DNA of 56,298 nt from an uncultured Bacteroidales bacterium. Lineage in GTDB: Bacteria; Bacteroidota; Bacteroidia; Bacteroidales; Bacteroidaceae. Location: contig CADBXL010000012.1 of NCBI GenBank assembly GCA_902798615.1, forward strand, positions 1 through 56,298, in the 5' to 3' direction. The notes under the pieces are model-generated. The model did not search any database and had not been told where the DNA came from. It saw nothing but the letters and a program-made list of their open reading frames with translations. Below, piece after piece: positions 42,641 to 50,766 of this stretch (positions within the stretch are counted from its first letter, which is position 1; each line of letters begins with the position of its first letter). Position numbers and translations under genes: made by a program.

Positions 42641-42995
42641 GTTTAACTCTCATATTCAGCAAAGTTGACATATCAAATATGGTTTTTTGTGTCATTTTTG
42701 CCATTTTGACGAAATAATACAGAAATTTGACGAAAAATTACATATAAATGTGGGGAGAATGCAGTAACTTTGCACCCAGAAAATCGGAGACGGGCATTGC
42801 TCTTCAAGCGACAAGCCTTATTTATTCGTGTTGCTCATCAAGCTACGCAAGTTCTGAGTGCGAGGATGCTACGCACGTTGTCACTTGAAAATTGGGTGAT
42901 GGGTGTTGGGGGTTAGACTTTTGACCTTTGACCTTAGACTTTTGACTTTAGACCTTAGTCTTTTGACATTATCTTAACTTAATAAAAACTGATTT
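42641..42995 (+). promoter_or_regulatory. promoter and long leader of the lipoprotein hydrolase gene
   Basis: A -7 box TAACTTTG at 42765-42772, followed by CA, gives a leader of about 215 bases. The leader contains a relative of the 21.2-kb dispersed repeat (GCTCATCAAGCTACGCAAG) and a run of imperfect direct repeats of the type TTAGACTTTTGACCTT (42916-42968). No -33 TTG at 20 bases. Confidence 0.5.
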
Positions 42996-44312
42996 ATGAA
43001 GAAAAATGCATTAATCGTATGCGCTTTCATGGTTGGATTATTCGCTTCTTGTTCAAGTGAGGATATCCAACAGGAGTCTGTTGCTACAACTCAGCAGACA
43101 GTTGTTTCACGCGAGTTCTCTGTAATTGATGAGAATGAGGTTTCAGAAGAGCAGTTCTTCAGCAACGCCGTAGTGGGCATTGCTGACAAGGCTGACGCTT
43201 CTCAGCTCTCAGCACTCAACGCCTCTTTCAAGGAGTCGTTTGCTAAGTTGGAGAACGAGAATACGACACGTGGTTTTGTGCCAGCTATCTACAAGACTGT
43301 TCATGTGACCTACCAGACTCTCGACGAGGCTAACAAGCCTGTTACGGCTTCTGCGCTTATCGTCTATCCTCTGTTCAAGAAAATCAAGAACGTGATGCTT
43401 ATCAATCATGGTACTCAGATTGGTGCAATGATGATTCCATCCAACTATACATCTGTTGAGTCTGTTATGGCTGCAACTGGTTCTCTGTGTATTCTTCCTG
43501 ATTACATCGGACTTGGTTCTACTTCTAATCATCCTGACCTCTACCTTAATTCTGAGGTTCACGGCCGTACAAGTGTGGATGCCCTTCTCACTCTTCTCGA
43601 CTATGCTAAGCAGAAGAATATCTCACTTGACAGCAACTATAAGACATATATCCTCGGTTATTCACAGGGTGGTGCCGTTTCATTGGCTTCTTTGAGAAGA
43701 GTTCAGCAGTTGGATGCCTATACCCAGAGTCGTCTGCACTTGCAGAAGGTATATTGCGGTGATGGTCCTTACGACCTCCGTCTTACCTTCGAGACATATC
43801 TTGAGGATCTTGAGAATGGCAAAGACATGGCTCTTGGTTCAGTTATCCCTACTGTTATCAACTCTATGTTCAACAGCTATCCAGCAGAGATGGCAGGTAT
43901 CAACTATGAGGATTTCTTCACAGCATGGGCTTTGAAGACTGGCGTGCCACAGGCTATCCGTCAGAACAAGGAGAACGTAGCTGATATGATTATCAAGTGG
44001 AATGGTGCTCCTCTCAACAAGATTCTCAACTTCGACTATCTCAACGCTCATCCAGAGCATCTTGACCGTCTGCTCACTATGATGGACCGTCAGAATCTCT
44101 GCAAGGGTTGGATGCCTAAATATCGTCTGAAGCTCATCCACTCAAATCCTGACGGTGTAGTTCCATTCGCTAACTTCCAGGAGGCTTACGCAAACCTCAA
44201 GAACAATTATGTGGAAGAGCCTACAATCATCACTCCTAAGACAAATAACGCTCTCCTCCAGCATATCAATGGTATGCTCGTGATGATTGAGGAGGTGTTT
44301 AAGGAGATATAA
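42996..44312 (+). CDS. lipoprotein alpha/beta hydrolase (secretory-lipase-like)
   Basis: 438 residues, lipobox LFASC followed by SSED, so exported and lipid-anchored. The N-terminal 90 residues are linker-like. The hydrolase part has VMLINHGTQIG (oxyanion region), the nucleophile GYSQGG near residue 222, and late Asp/His candidates in IHSNPDGVVPFANF and LLQHINGM. The pattern resembles fungal-type secretory lipases (LIP family) seen in Bacteroidales. Likely cleaves esters at the cell surface. Codon usage is very uniform (many CTC, CTT, AAC), hinting at good expression. Confidence 0.8.
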   Translation: MKKNALIVCAFMVGLFASCSSEDIQQESVATTQQTVVSREFSVIDENEVSEEQFFSNAVVGIADKADASQLSALNASFKESFAKLENENTTRGFVPAIYKTVHVTYQTLDEANKPVTASALIVYPLFKKIKNVMLINHGTQIGAMMIPSNYTSVESVMAATGSLCILPDYIGLGSTSNHPDLYLNSEVHGRTSVDALLTLLDYAKQKNISLDSNYKTYILGYSQGGAVSLASLRRVQQLDAYTQSRLHLQKVYCGDGPYDLRLTFETYLEDLENGKDMALGSVIPTVINSMFNSYPAEMAGINYEDFFTAWALKTGVPQAIRQNKENVADMIIKWNGAPLNKILNFDYLNAHPEHLDRLLTMMDRQNLCKGWMPKYRLKLIHSNPDGVVPFANFQEAYANLKNNYVEEPTIITPKTNNALLQHINGMLVMIEEVFKEI

Positions 44313-44619
44313 GAAGCCCCCCTACAGCCTAACCCGTCCTTCCCCAAGGGTAGTCCGATGTTGATAACATCGGAGTATGTGACAAGCTCCACCCCCCTCA
44401 CCCCCTCCAGGGGGAGTAGTTACACTTTTCTGCGAAAGGCGTTTTCGTTTGAAACAATATAGCGAACAATAAAAATAAACTCCCTTCCCCCGAGCGGGAG
44501 GGGAGTTTATATATCAAAGCTATCCTTTGAGGCTTAGTACTATCTAAGAACTCTCCCCCTCGGGGGAAGTCCGATGTTGATAATATCGGAGTATGTGTCA
44601 GTTGGAGGGGGGCCGTAGG
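44313..44619. repeat. GC-rich palindromic element cluster between convergent genes
   Basis: Two related elements. Both contain GTCCGATGTTGATAAcATCGG, an internal palindrome, followed by AGTATGTG (44352 and 44569 regions), and C-rich/G-rich arms such as CCCCCTCACCCCCTCCAGGG. Between them AAACTCCCTTCCCCC and GGGAGGGGAGTTT (44477-44509) form a strong stem that can terminate transcription from both sides. Confidence 0.7.
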
Positions 44620-45522
44620 TTATGGTTCAAAGTCTATATACGGCTTTACCCTCTCAACCTCTTTATCGGTAAATGAAGGCAGGCGGCGAAGGTCGTCTGC
44701 TTTTTTTATTGGACCGCGAAGACGGCGATGATTCATGATCTCTTTCGCCTGTATGTATCTGATATAAGGGTGGCGGGAGAGGGCATTTACATCCAGATGG
44801 TTGATTCTGATTCGGGTGATGGGTGGTAGGTTTCGGTTATTGGCGGATTCACCTATGCTCATATATTTCAGCGATGATTCCGGGAAGCCCTGTATCTCCA
44901 ACAGTTGGTGTACGTTGGCTATTCCGCCTAATCGCTGTCGGAATGAAACGATTCGCCTTGCATAGTATGAGCCTATGCCGGGTATTTGCTTTAGTTCGTT
45001 AGTATCAGCGGTGTTTATATTGATATGCTCTCCTTCACTTATCTTGACAGGATAGGCAATAAGGGCAGTATCTTTCTTTATCGGCTTTTCATCGTCTGTT
45101 TTTTTATACACATCAGCTGCCATTACCTCCTTCTCTATCTTGATATAAGGCTCTAAGCGCTTGTATTGCTTGAGAGTGAGTCCATATAGTCGGGCGAGGT
45201 CAGTAGGCTTATTATATCGTCCACCTGCTGCTCGGTATTTATAGATATTACGCACCTGCCACGGCTGCAATCCGAGGCGCAGTAGTTGGGTACTGTCTGC
45301 GGTATTTGGGTCAAAGTCGAAAAGTTCGTATTGTTTTTCAGGGACTTTATAGTATTGTGGCTGATTTCTCTTTTTAGGATATGCTTTATTCGTAACTTCC
45401 ATTTTTGAAACATGTGTGTCATCTTTGGGGCTTTTCACCAATGGGAAAAGTACCAAACATACAATGATAACGATAAGCAACAAGATAATTGCGTATTTAT
45501 CGGATTTATGGAAATGTTTCAT
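44620..45522 (-). CDS. membrane-anchored helix-hairpin-helix protein (ComEA-like)
   Basis: 300 residues. One N-terminal membrane helix (about 10-30, AIILLLIVIIVCLVLFPLV) is followed by several helix-hairpin-helix motifs: FDFNPNTADSTQLLRLGLQ-like (FDFDPNTADSTQLLRLG), NINTADTNELKQIPGIGSYYARRIVSF and DVNALSRHPYIRYIQAKEI. Such proteins bind double-stranded DNA at the outer face of the inner membrane; ComEA does so in DNA uptake. Whether this one works in uptake is unknown, as no other competence gene is nearby. Confidence 0.85.
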   Translation of the reverse strand: MKHFHKSDKYAIILLLIVIIVCLVLFPLVKSPKDDTHVSKMEVTNKAYPKKRNQPQYYKVPEKQYELFDFDPNTADSTQLLRLGLQPWQVRNIYKYRAAGGRYNKPTDLARLYGLTLKQYKRLEPYIKIEKEVMAADVYKKTDDEKPIKKDTALIAYPVKISEGEHININTADTNELKQIPGIGSYYARRIVSFRQRLGGIANVHQLLEIQGFPESSLKYMSIGESANNRNLPPITRIRINHLDVNALSRHPYIRYIQAKEIMNHRRLRGPIKKADDLRRLPSFTDKEVERVKPYIDFEP

Positions 45523-45539
45523 AAAAAAAGTATGAAAGG

Positions 45540-45764
45540 AAAGCGAATTCTTGTATTTGGGGGCGATGAAGCCTCGTAGAGGCGGTATCTAACAGGGCGG
45601 TGCGCGAGCGCCGTTAATATAGAGGTTATGATTTAGGGAGCGCTGTAAGTGCGGCACTTAGTATAATAGGTATCGGTCCTACAGACCTCTATAAACTACA
45701 TATCTGTATAATCACCAGGGCTTGCGCCCTTCGCTATCAGGTGTCGCATCTTCGATGCTTAGGG
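45540..45764. repeat. hairpin-rich intergenic element
   Basis: A chain of small palindromes: GCCTCGTAGAGGC (45571), GGCGGTGCGCGAGCGCC (45597), CCGCACTTACAGCGCTCC-type stem (45638-45656), GGTCCTACAGACC (45683), AGGGCTTGCGCCCT (45718) and GCATCTTCGATGC (45747). This alternation is typical of REP-like clusters. No gene is seen. Confidence 0.55.
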
Positions 45765-47117
45765 TTATATTACCCCAAATTGATTCAAGAAAATAATCAC
45801 TATTCCAACTGGGCAGACTATGCGTATTGTCCAGATGAAGATGGTGAATAGGTTGGTGCAGACTGTTCCGTAATTGGTGAATTCATCGCGGATAACTTTT
45901 ACTGGTACTATCCATCCAACGATTAAGGCGGTGAGGAATCCACCTATAGGAAGCATTATCTGTCCTGTAAGGAAGTCGAAACAGTCAAAGAGACTCTTTC
46001 CTGCCACGGCTAACTCTGGCATTGCACCGAGTGACCATGAGCAGAGAACGCCGAAGATGCTGCATAATATGGTGATTGTTATCGAGCTTTGCTTGCGTGT
46101 CATATTCACTTCTTCAGAAAGGAACGCTGTGCCTATCTCGTGCATAGAAATAGTGGATGTGAGCGCGGCAAGGGCAAGGAGTGCATAGAAGAGGATCCCG
46201 ATGATATAACCCACTATCGGCATACTCCCGAATGCCTGTTGGAATACGTTTGGCAAGGTGATGAAAATGAGAGAAGGACCACTATCAGGATTGACACCTA
46301 CAGAGAAAGCTGCAGGGAATATCATCAAGCCTGAGAGTACGGCAATGAATATATCAATAAATGCTATTTGTGCAGCAGAGCTTACGAGATTTGTCTGACG
46401 TGTGAAATAGCTTGCGTATGTGCAGAGGCAGGCTGTTCCGAGACTCAGGGAGAAGAATGCTTGTCCCATAGCATCGAGCACCACTCTACTTGTCACCTTC
46501 GAGAAATCGGGCTTCAGAAGGAACTCAACACCCTTCATTGCTCCTGGTAACGTGCAACTTGCTATAACGAGGATGATAAGCAGTACGAAGAGCATCGGCA
46601 TGAGTATATTGGCAGCCTTCTCTATTCCGCCTTTCACTCCACGTACCACCACAAGATGCGTGAGAACGATGAATACAACCGACATAATCGCCGGTTTCAT
46701 CGGGTCGGAGCATAGGTTTGTGAAGAAATCGCTAACATATTGTGCATCGCCAAGCACTTGTCCGGCTATGCTTGCAAAGAGGTAATACACACACCATCCC
46801 GCAACGACGGAATAGAAGCCGAGTATCATGGAAGAGCATAATACTCCCATTGCACCTATGAAGCCCCACCACTTCTTGCCTGTGATGTGCGAGTAGGCAC
46901 GAAGAGCATTAGAAGCACCGTGACGACCAACAATAAACTCAGCTATCATACCCGGAATGCCGAGCATCAGGGTGCATACGAGATAAAGGATTATGAAGGC
47001 AGAACCACCGTCCTGTCCCGCCATAGTTGGGAATCGCCAAATATTACCTAATCCCACAGCAGATCCTGCTGTTGCGAGAATGATACCGATTTTACTGCCG
47101 AAGCCGACTCTTTGCAT
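45765..47117 (-). CDS. sodium-dependent transporter, neurotransmitter:sodium symporter family
   Basis: 450 residues, about 11 membrane helices. The LeuT-type start KIGIILATAGSAVGLGNIWRFP carries the sodium-site glycines and unwound helix 1; GQAFFSLSLGTACLCTYASYF is helix 6. Bacterial members take up amino acids such as tryptophan, tyrosine, leucine or alanine with sodium. Substrate not predictable here. The mRNA leader contains the 47123-47207 palindromic repeat. Confidence 0.9.
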   Translation of the reverse strand: MQRVGFGSKIGIILATAGSAVGLGNIWRFPTMAGQDGGSAFIILYLVCTLMLGIPGMIAEFIVGRHGASNALRAYSHITGKKWWGFIGAMGVLCSSMILGFYSVVAGWCVYYLFASIAGQVLGDAQYVSDFFTNLCSDPMKPAIMSVVFIVLTHLVVVRGVKGGIEKAANILMPMLFVLLIILVIASCTLPGAMKGVEFLLKPDFSKVTSRVVLDAMGQAFFSLSLGTACLCTYASYFTRQTNLVSSAAQIAFIDIFIAVLSGLMIFPAAFSVGVNPDSGPSLIFITLPNVFQQAFGSMPIVGYIIGILFYALLALAALTSTISMHEIGTAFLSEEVNMTRKQSSITITILCSIFGVLCSWSLGAMPELAVAGKSLFDCFDFLTGQIMLPIGGFLTALIVGWIVPVKVIRDEFTNYGTVCTNLFTIFIWTIRIVCPVGIVIIFLNQFGVI

Positions 47118-47122
47118 CTGTG

Positions 47123-47207
47123 AATTACGAATTACTAGTTACTTGTTTACTATAACCAATTACGAATTTCCTATTAGCGAATTATGGTAACTAGGTAATT
47201 CGTAATT
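47123..47207. repeat. palindromic repeat, copy 2
   Basis: Arms AATTACGAATTACTAGTTAC (47123-47142) and GTAACTAGGTAATTCGTAAT (47187-47206) are complementary but for one bulged base. Related to 2810-2877. Confidence 0.75.
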
Positions 47208-47234
47208 TGTAAATTAGTAAAAAATGCTTTTTGC

Positions 47235-47265
47235 TTGCAAAGTTAAAAAAAATTGTTTAATTTTG
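47235..47265. promoter_or_regulatory. overlapping divergent promoters
   Basis: On the plus strand TTG (47235-47237) and TAATTTTG (47258-47265) are 20 bases apart and serve the VanZ-like gene. On the minus strand TAACTTTG (47245-47238) inside that spacer serves the symporter. The two -7 boxes face away from each other within 28 bp, so the two polymerases would compete. Confidence 0.65.
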
Positions 47266-47288
47266 CATCGAATTTTAGGTAAAAGATT

Positions 47289-47816
47289 ATGTTCTTATTA
47301 AAAAAAATACGTAATTATCCTCTCTCCTCCCTGTTGATTGTGGTTATTTGGGTGGTATGTCTTATCCCTATTCCGGAGACTCCGCTTAGTGATGTGAATC
47401 TTATTGATAAGTGGACACATTTCGTGATGTATGGTTCGCTTACCACTGTGATTTGGTTTGAGTATATTAGGAGGCATAAGCCCCTCACCCGTCACTATGT
47501 GACACCCTCTCCCCAGAGGGCGAGGGGGGAAGTTAGTAATGAAACCTCAAAGGAAGGTTATGCGCAAGAAATAATAACTTCTTCCTCGCCCCTTGGGGAG
47601 AGGATGCCCGAAGGGCAGGTGAGGGGCCACTTGAAGGGTCATACCTTGCTTATCGGTGGTGTCTTTTGTCCTATCATTATGGGCGGTCTCATCGAGCTTG
47701 CACAGGCTAATCTTACTACTTGCCGTTCAGGAGACTTCTTTGATTTTGTATGCAACTCACTCGGTGTTCTCTTAGGCTGTTGTCTCGGATTAATCATAAA
47801 GAAATTCACCAAATAA
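47289..47816 (+). CDS. VanZ-like membrane protein interrupted by an in-frame palindromic insert
   Basis: 175 residues. Residues 1-64 and 115-175 form a normal VanZ-like protein: helix 1 SLLIVVIWVVCLIPIPETP, the DKWTHFVMYGSL motif, then GLIELAQANLTTCRSGDFFDFVCNSLGVLLG. Residues 65-114 (47481-47630) are foreign: low-complexity polar sequence encoded by a GC-rich element whose ends CCCCTCACC (47481-47489) and GGTGAGGGG (47618-47626) are perfect inverted repeats. The insert lies between helices, in a loop, and keeps the frame, so the protein may still fold. Confidence 0.8.
   Translation: MFLLKKIRNYPLSSLLIVVIWVVCLIPIPETPLSDVNLIDKWTHFVMYGSLTTVIWFEYIRRHKPLTRHYVTPSPQRARGEVSNETSKEGYAQEIITSSSPLGERMPEGQVRGHLKGHTLLIGGVFCPIIMGGLIELAQANLTTCRSGDFFDFVCNSLGVLLGCCLGLIIKKFTK
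47481..47626. repeat. 146-bp GC-rich palindromic element inside the VanZ-like gene
   Basis: Terminal inverted repeats CCCCTCACC/GGTGAGGGG, then a second pair CCCTCTCCCC (47510-47519) with GGGGAGAGG (47595-47603). Related C-rich/G-rich elements lie at 42057-42105, 44313-44619, 49518-49552, 49668-49692, 50549-50596, 50726-50762 and 55171-55262. Confidence 0.8.
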
Positions 47817-47844
47817 CGTAAATTCGCCGAATTACAATAAAAAT

Positions 47845-47886
47845 TTTATCCCGAATGATTCGAATGGTCGAATTACTCGGGATAAA
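47845..47886. terminator. bidirectional terminator between VanZ-like and M23 genes
   Basis: TTTATCCCGA (47845-47854) and TCGGGATAAA (47877-47886) pair perfectly and are flanked by A and T runs, so they can end transcription from both convergent genes. Confidence 0.85.
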
Positions 47887-47907
47887 TAATTTATGGATAT
47901 CTTCGCA

Positions 47908-49608
47908 TTACCTTGCGAGCCACACTTCCGGGTTGAGCTTGTCACGCTCCTTACGCAACTGGAATTGAAGGATATTATCACGTCCTACTACTCCGAGAGA
48001 CTGACGTGTGGAAACCTTCTGTCCCTTTGACACACTCACGCTCTTCAGATTACAATATACTGAGATATATGCACCGTGGCGCACAAGTACGCCCATTGTA
48101 CCTCCTGCATCGAATACTGCTGAAACCTCACCATCGTAGATAGCACGTGCGGCACAACCCTGTGAGCCGAGAATATTGATACCCTTATTATCGAGTACCA
48201 CGCCCGGAAGTCCTTCTACGCCGTGCTGTCCGAAGTGGCTCACAATCCTTCCACCTGCAACAGGTGAAGGAAGACGTCCCTTGTTAGCCTCGAAACCGCC
48301 ACTTACCAATCGGTCGGCACTACTCAGGCGCACAGCCTCCTCAGATTCTTTCTTAGCCCTTGCAACCTCGATGTTGGCACGTTCCTTATCAACAACGGCC
48401 TTACGCTCTGCAGCGATACGTGCAGCCTCCGCTTCACGTGCACGCTGTTCTGCCACTTCCCTTGCCCTTGCGTTGCGGGCAGCAATAGCATCAGCTTTCG
48501 CTTTCTGTTCGGCTGCCTTTGCCTCTTCGATTCTGCGCTGGTTCTCGCGCTCTGCAGCCTCCGCCTCTGCTTTCTTACGGGCAAGAGCCTCCGCTTTCTT
48601 ACGTGCAGCCTCTGCTTCCTCAGCCTTCTTCTTAGCTTCTGCAATGGCACGCTGACGCGCACGCTCTACTTCCTCTGCAACCAACTGGTCAATCTTCGCA
48701 TTAAGGGCGGCATCCTTTTTCTTCTGCTCGTCGATAATGTTCTGTATGGTCTTCTGCTGCTTCTGGAGCGAAGTAACAACCTTTTGCTGTTCTTCCTTCT
48801 TACCTTCGAGGGCGGCATGTTCTTTCTTACCCTTCCACAGAAGGTTTGATTTAACGCCACGGGCAGCCTTCAATTGCTCGTTCTTCTCGTTTACACGCTG
48901 CTGCTGCTCCTGAACAGCCTTACCCTGAGTGCGCTGATATGCAGCATACTCACGCATGAAACGCATACGACGGTATATCTGGCTAAAGTCATTGCCTGAG
49001 AATATGAACATCATCTGGCTCTGTATGCCACGGCGCTTTGCCATATAGCGCATGGATTTAACATACTGTGCCTTACGTGCCTCAAGCTGTGCGTTGAGGG
49101 TATTGAGCTGTGCGTTGAGAATGCCGATATCACCATCAAGAAGGTGTATGTCATGATTGATGGAATCTATGCTCTGACGGCGACGGTCCATTTCGCCGTT
49201 TATAGCTATAAGGTCCTTGAGTTTCTTCTCTACCTGAGCCTTGTTTGCGCGAAGAGCCTTCTCCTGCTTGGCGATATTTTTCTTGATCTCGTCACGCTGC
49301 ATCTTCAGACTATTGATGCTATTGCCTTCCGACCCCTTCTTTGTGGAACCTTTCTTTTTTGTTGTCTTGCTGGTTGTTGCCTTCCCTGACGTCTTGGTTG
49401 AAGCAGTCTTTCCCGATGTCTTCTTTTTCGTTGTTACCGCTGTCTTCTGTGCAGATTTCTTCTGCTTAGACTGAGGATAAGCAGAAGGGGAGAAGAGAAG
49501 GAGAGAGAGGAAAAGGAGAAGAACCCCCCACCCCCCCAAGGGGGAGTTTTTTATATACCTTTTCTCGCTTTTGAGAGAGGTGATGCTATTTGATGAATGT
49601 TTGAACAT
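47908..49608 (-). CDS. EnvC-like murein hydrolase activator (coiled coil plus degenerate LytM/M23)
   Basis: 566 residues: signal region, a Lys/Thr-rich segment (about 45-95), a long coiled coil (about 100-440, rich in Ala, Glu, Lys, Gln) and a LytM/M23 domain (about 455-566). In the LytM part the active-site HxH is lost: the position before LKSVSV reads YCNL instead of Y-x-HL, and the second His is Gln in ILQFQLRKE. So it probably activates amidases, as EnvC does, rather than cutting murein. Third gene of TPR-DUF4292-M23. Its signal peptide region contains residues NSPLGGWGV encoded by a palindromic element. Confidence 0.88.
   Translation of the reverse strand: MFKHSSNSITSLKSEKRYIKNSPLGGWGVLLLFLSLLLFSPSAYPQSKQKKSAQKTAVTTKKKTSGKTASTKTSGKATTSKTTKKKGSTKKGSEGNSINSLKMQRDEIKKNIAKQEKALRANKAQVEKKLKDLIAINGEMDRRRQSIDSINHDIHLLDGDIGILNAQLNTLNAQLEARKAQYVKSMRYMAKRRGIQSQMMFIFSGNDFSQIYRRMRFMREYAAYQRTQGKAVQEQQQRVNEKNEQLKAARGVKSNLLWKGKKEHAALEGKKEEQQKVVTSLQKQQKTIQNIIDEQKKKDAALNAKIDQLVAEEVERARQRAIAEAKKKAEEAEAARKKAEALARKKAEAEAAERENQRRIEEAKAAEQKAKADAIAARNARAREVAEQRAREAEAARIAAERKAVVDKERANIEVARAKKESEEAVRLSSADRLVSGGFEANKGRLPSPVAGGRIVSHFGQHGVEGLPGVVLDNKGINILGSQGCAARAIYDGEVSAVFDAGGTMGVLVRHGAYISVYCNLKSVSVSKGQKVSTRQSLGVVGRDNILQFQLRKERDKLNPEVWLAR
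49518..49552. repeat. GC-rich palindromic element in the signal-peptide region of the M23 gene
   Basis: CCCCCCACCCCCCCAAGGGG reads through codons for NSPLGGWGV ahead of the hydrophobic core LLLFLSLLLF. It is a member of the family at 47481. A related piece CTCCCCCTTGGGGGGCTGGG (49671-49690) borders the stop of the upstream gene. Confidence 0.65.
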
Positions 49609-49692
49609 TAATTGTTATTATTTTTTTATAAGCCCCAATCCCACAATGGAGGATATTACTATCAAAAAAGCTCCCCCTTGGGGGGCTGGGGG

Positions 49693-50679
49693 TCAAAACT
49701 GCATTATCTTCTTCAGCGCTTCCTCTGCATTTACCTTGGCATATTTGTCGGATACTGAGGAGCGTGTTTCCCAATTGGAGTCAGTAGTGAGTTTTTTCAT
49801 CCTGATATTCACGTGAATATTGGAGTTTTTATTTCCTGTCTTGCCAGAGAAAGACACGGAATGGAGTGCAGGAAACATCTTTGAGCCTAAGGCAGAGAAA
49901 GTGTCGTATTTCCAAGAGGCATTTGATGCGTTGGCAGAACCTGTGCTGTATGCCACGTTAGCGGCATCTATTCTACCTGTTGCGGCTGTAGTATCCCATT
50001 CAAAATTCAGGTTACCCGATTTTACCTTCACCTTTCTTTGTGGACCTGCTGATGACTCAGAATCAAACTTATCCAGCATGTTCACGGTGAGCTGATTATT
50101 GCCTGGAAGGAACAGCTCGTTCCAGAAGAGTGCCTGAAGAGAGTAGAAGTTGAGTCCGTTGTTCTTCAGGAAAGCGAGGTCATTATATGTAGCCTTCACA
50201 TACTGCTTGTGCATACGGTCAACCACGAGTACATATTCAGGAGTGAACTCCACACGTCCCACCTCCATAATGCCGAAAGGCGCGAGAACCACACGGATTA
50301 CCTCATCCTTACGCATATATATCCTGCCGTCAACGGATATGTTCTTACCGTTGGCATCAATAGAGAAATCAATCTTTGAAACGATGTTCTTGACATTTGT
50401 GGCATTACTATATACTTTACGCACATATTCCGTATTTCTTATTGCGGTGTTGTCAATGCTCTTCGTGCCAACTCCAGATGATTCAATGTTCTTCTTCGTT
50501 CCGCAGGAAACGAGGAGAATGGAGCATAAAATAAAGGAGAGGAAAGCGGCCTCTCCCCCCGCCCTCCCCCGTAGGGAGGGAGCCGGAGTGCCCAATAAGT
50601 TCCCCTTTGATGGGTATTTGAATAGTATTGAATGGGATAATTTGAATATCCCCAAAAGAATATGGAATAGTTTATTCAT
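49693..50679 (-). CDS. DUF4292 family lipoprotein
   Basis: 328 residues as called. The mature lipoprotein begins at the lipobox LLVSC (GTKKNIESS) and carries the DUF4292 domain (about 90-310; ISVDGRIYMRKDEVIRVVLAP, FGIMEVGRVEFTPEYVLVVDR), a LolB-like fold found in Bacteroidetes between a TPR protein and an M23 protein. The first 43 residues are unusual: residues 30-46 (GTPAPSLRGRAGGEAAF) are encoded by a GC-rich palindromic element, so the native start has been disturbed or extended. Function unknown; envelope biogenesis is likely from context. Confidence 0.8.
   Translation of the reverse strand: MNKLFHILLGIFKLSHSILFKYPSKGNLLGTPAPSLRGRAGGEAAFLSFILCSILLVSCGTKKNIESSGVGTKSIDNTAIRNTEYVRKVYSNATNVKNIVSKIDFSIDANGKNISVDGRIYMRKDEVIRVVLAPFGIMEVGRVEFTPEYVLVVDRMHKQYVKATYNDLAFLKNNGLNFYSLQALFWNELFLPGNNQLTVNMLDKFDSESSAGPQRKVKVKSGNLNFEWDTTAATGRIDAANVAYSTGSANASNASWKYDTFSALGSKMFPALHSVSFSGKTGNKNSNIHVNIRMKKLTTDSNWETRSSVSDKYAKVNAEEALKKIMQF
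50549..50596. repeat. GC-rich palindromic element at the start of the DUF4292 gene
   Basis: CTCTCCCCCCGCCCTCCCCC and GGGAGGGAGCCGG form an imperfect palindrome. A second member lies at 50726-50762 (CCCCTCTCTACGGGAGAGGG), in the gap to the TPR gene. Confidence 0.7.
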
Positions 50680-50766
50680 TATCAGAGTATTTGGTATTCC
50701 AGTAATTGATACCTTTTCGCATTCCGGTCCCCTCTCTACGGGAGAGGGCGGGGGGAGAGGCCATCC

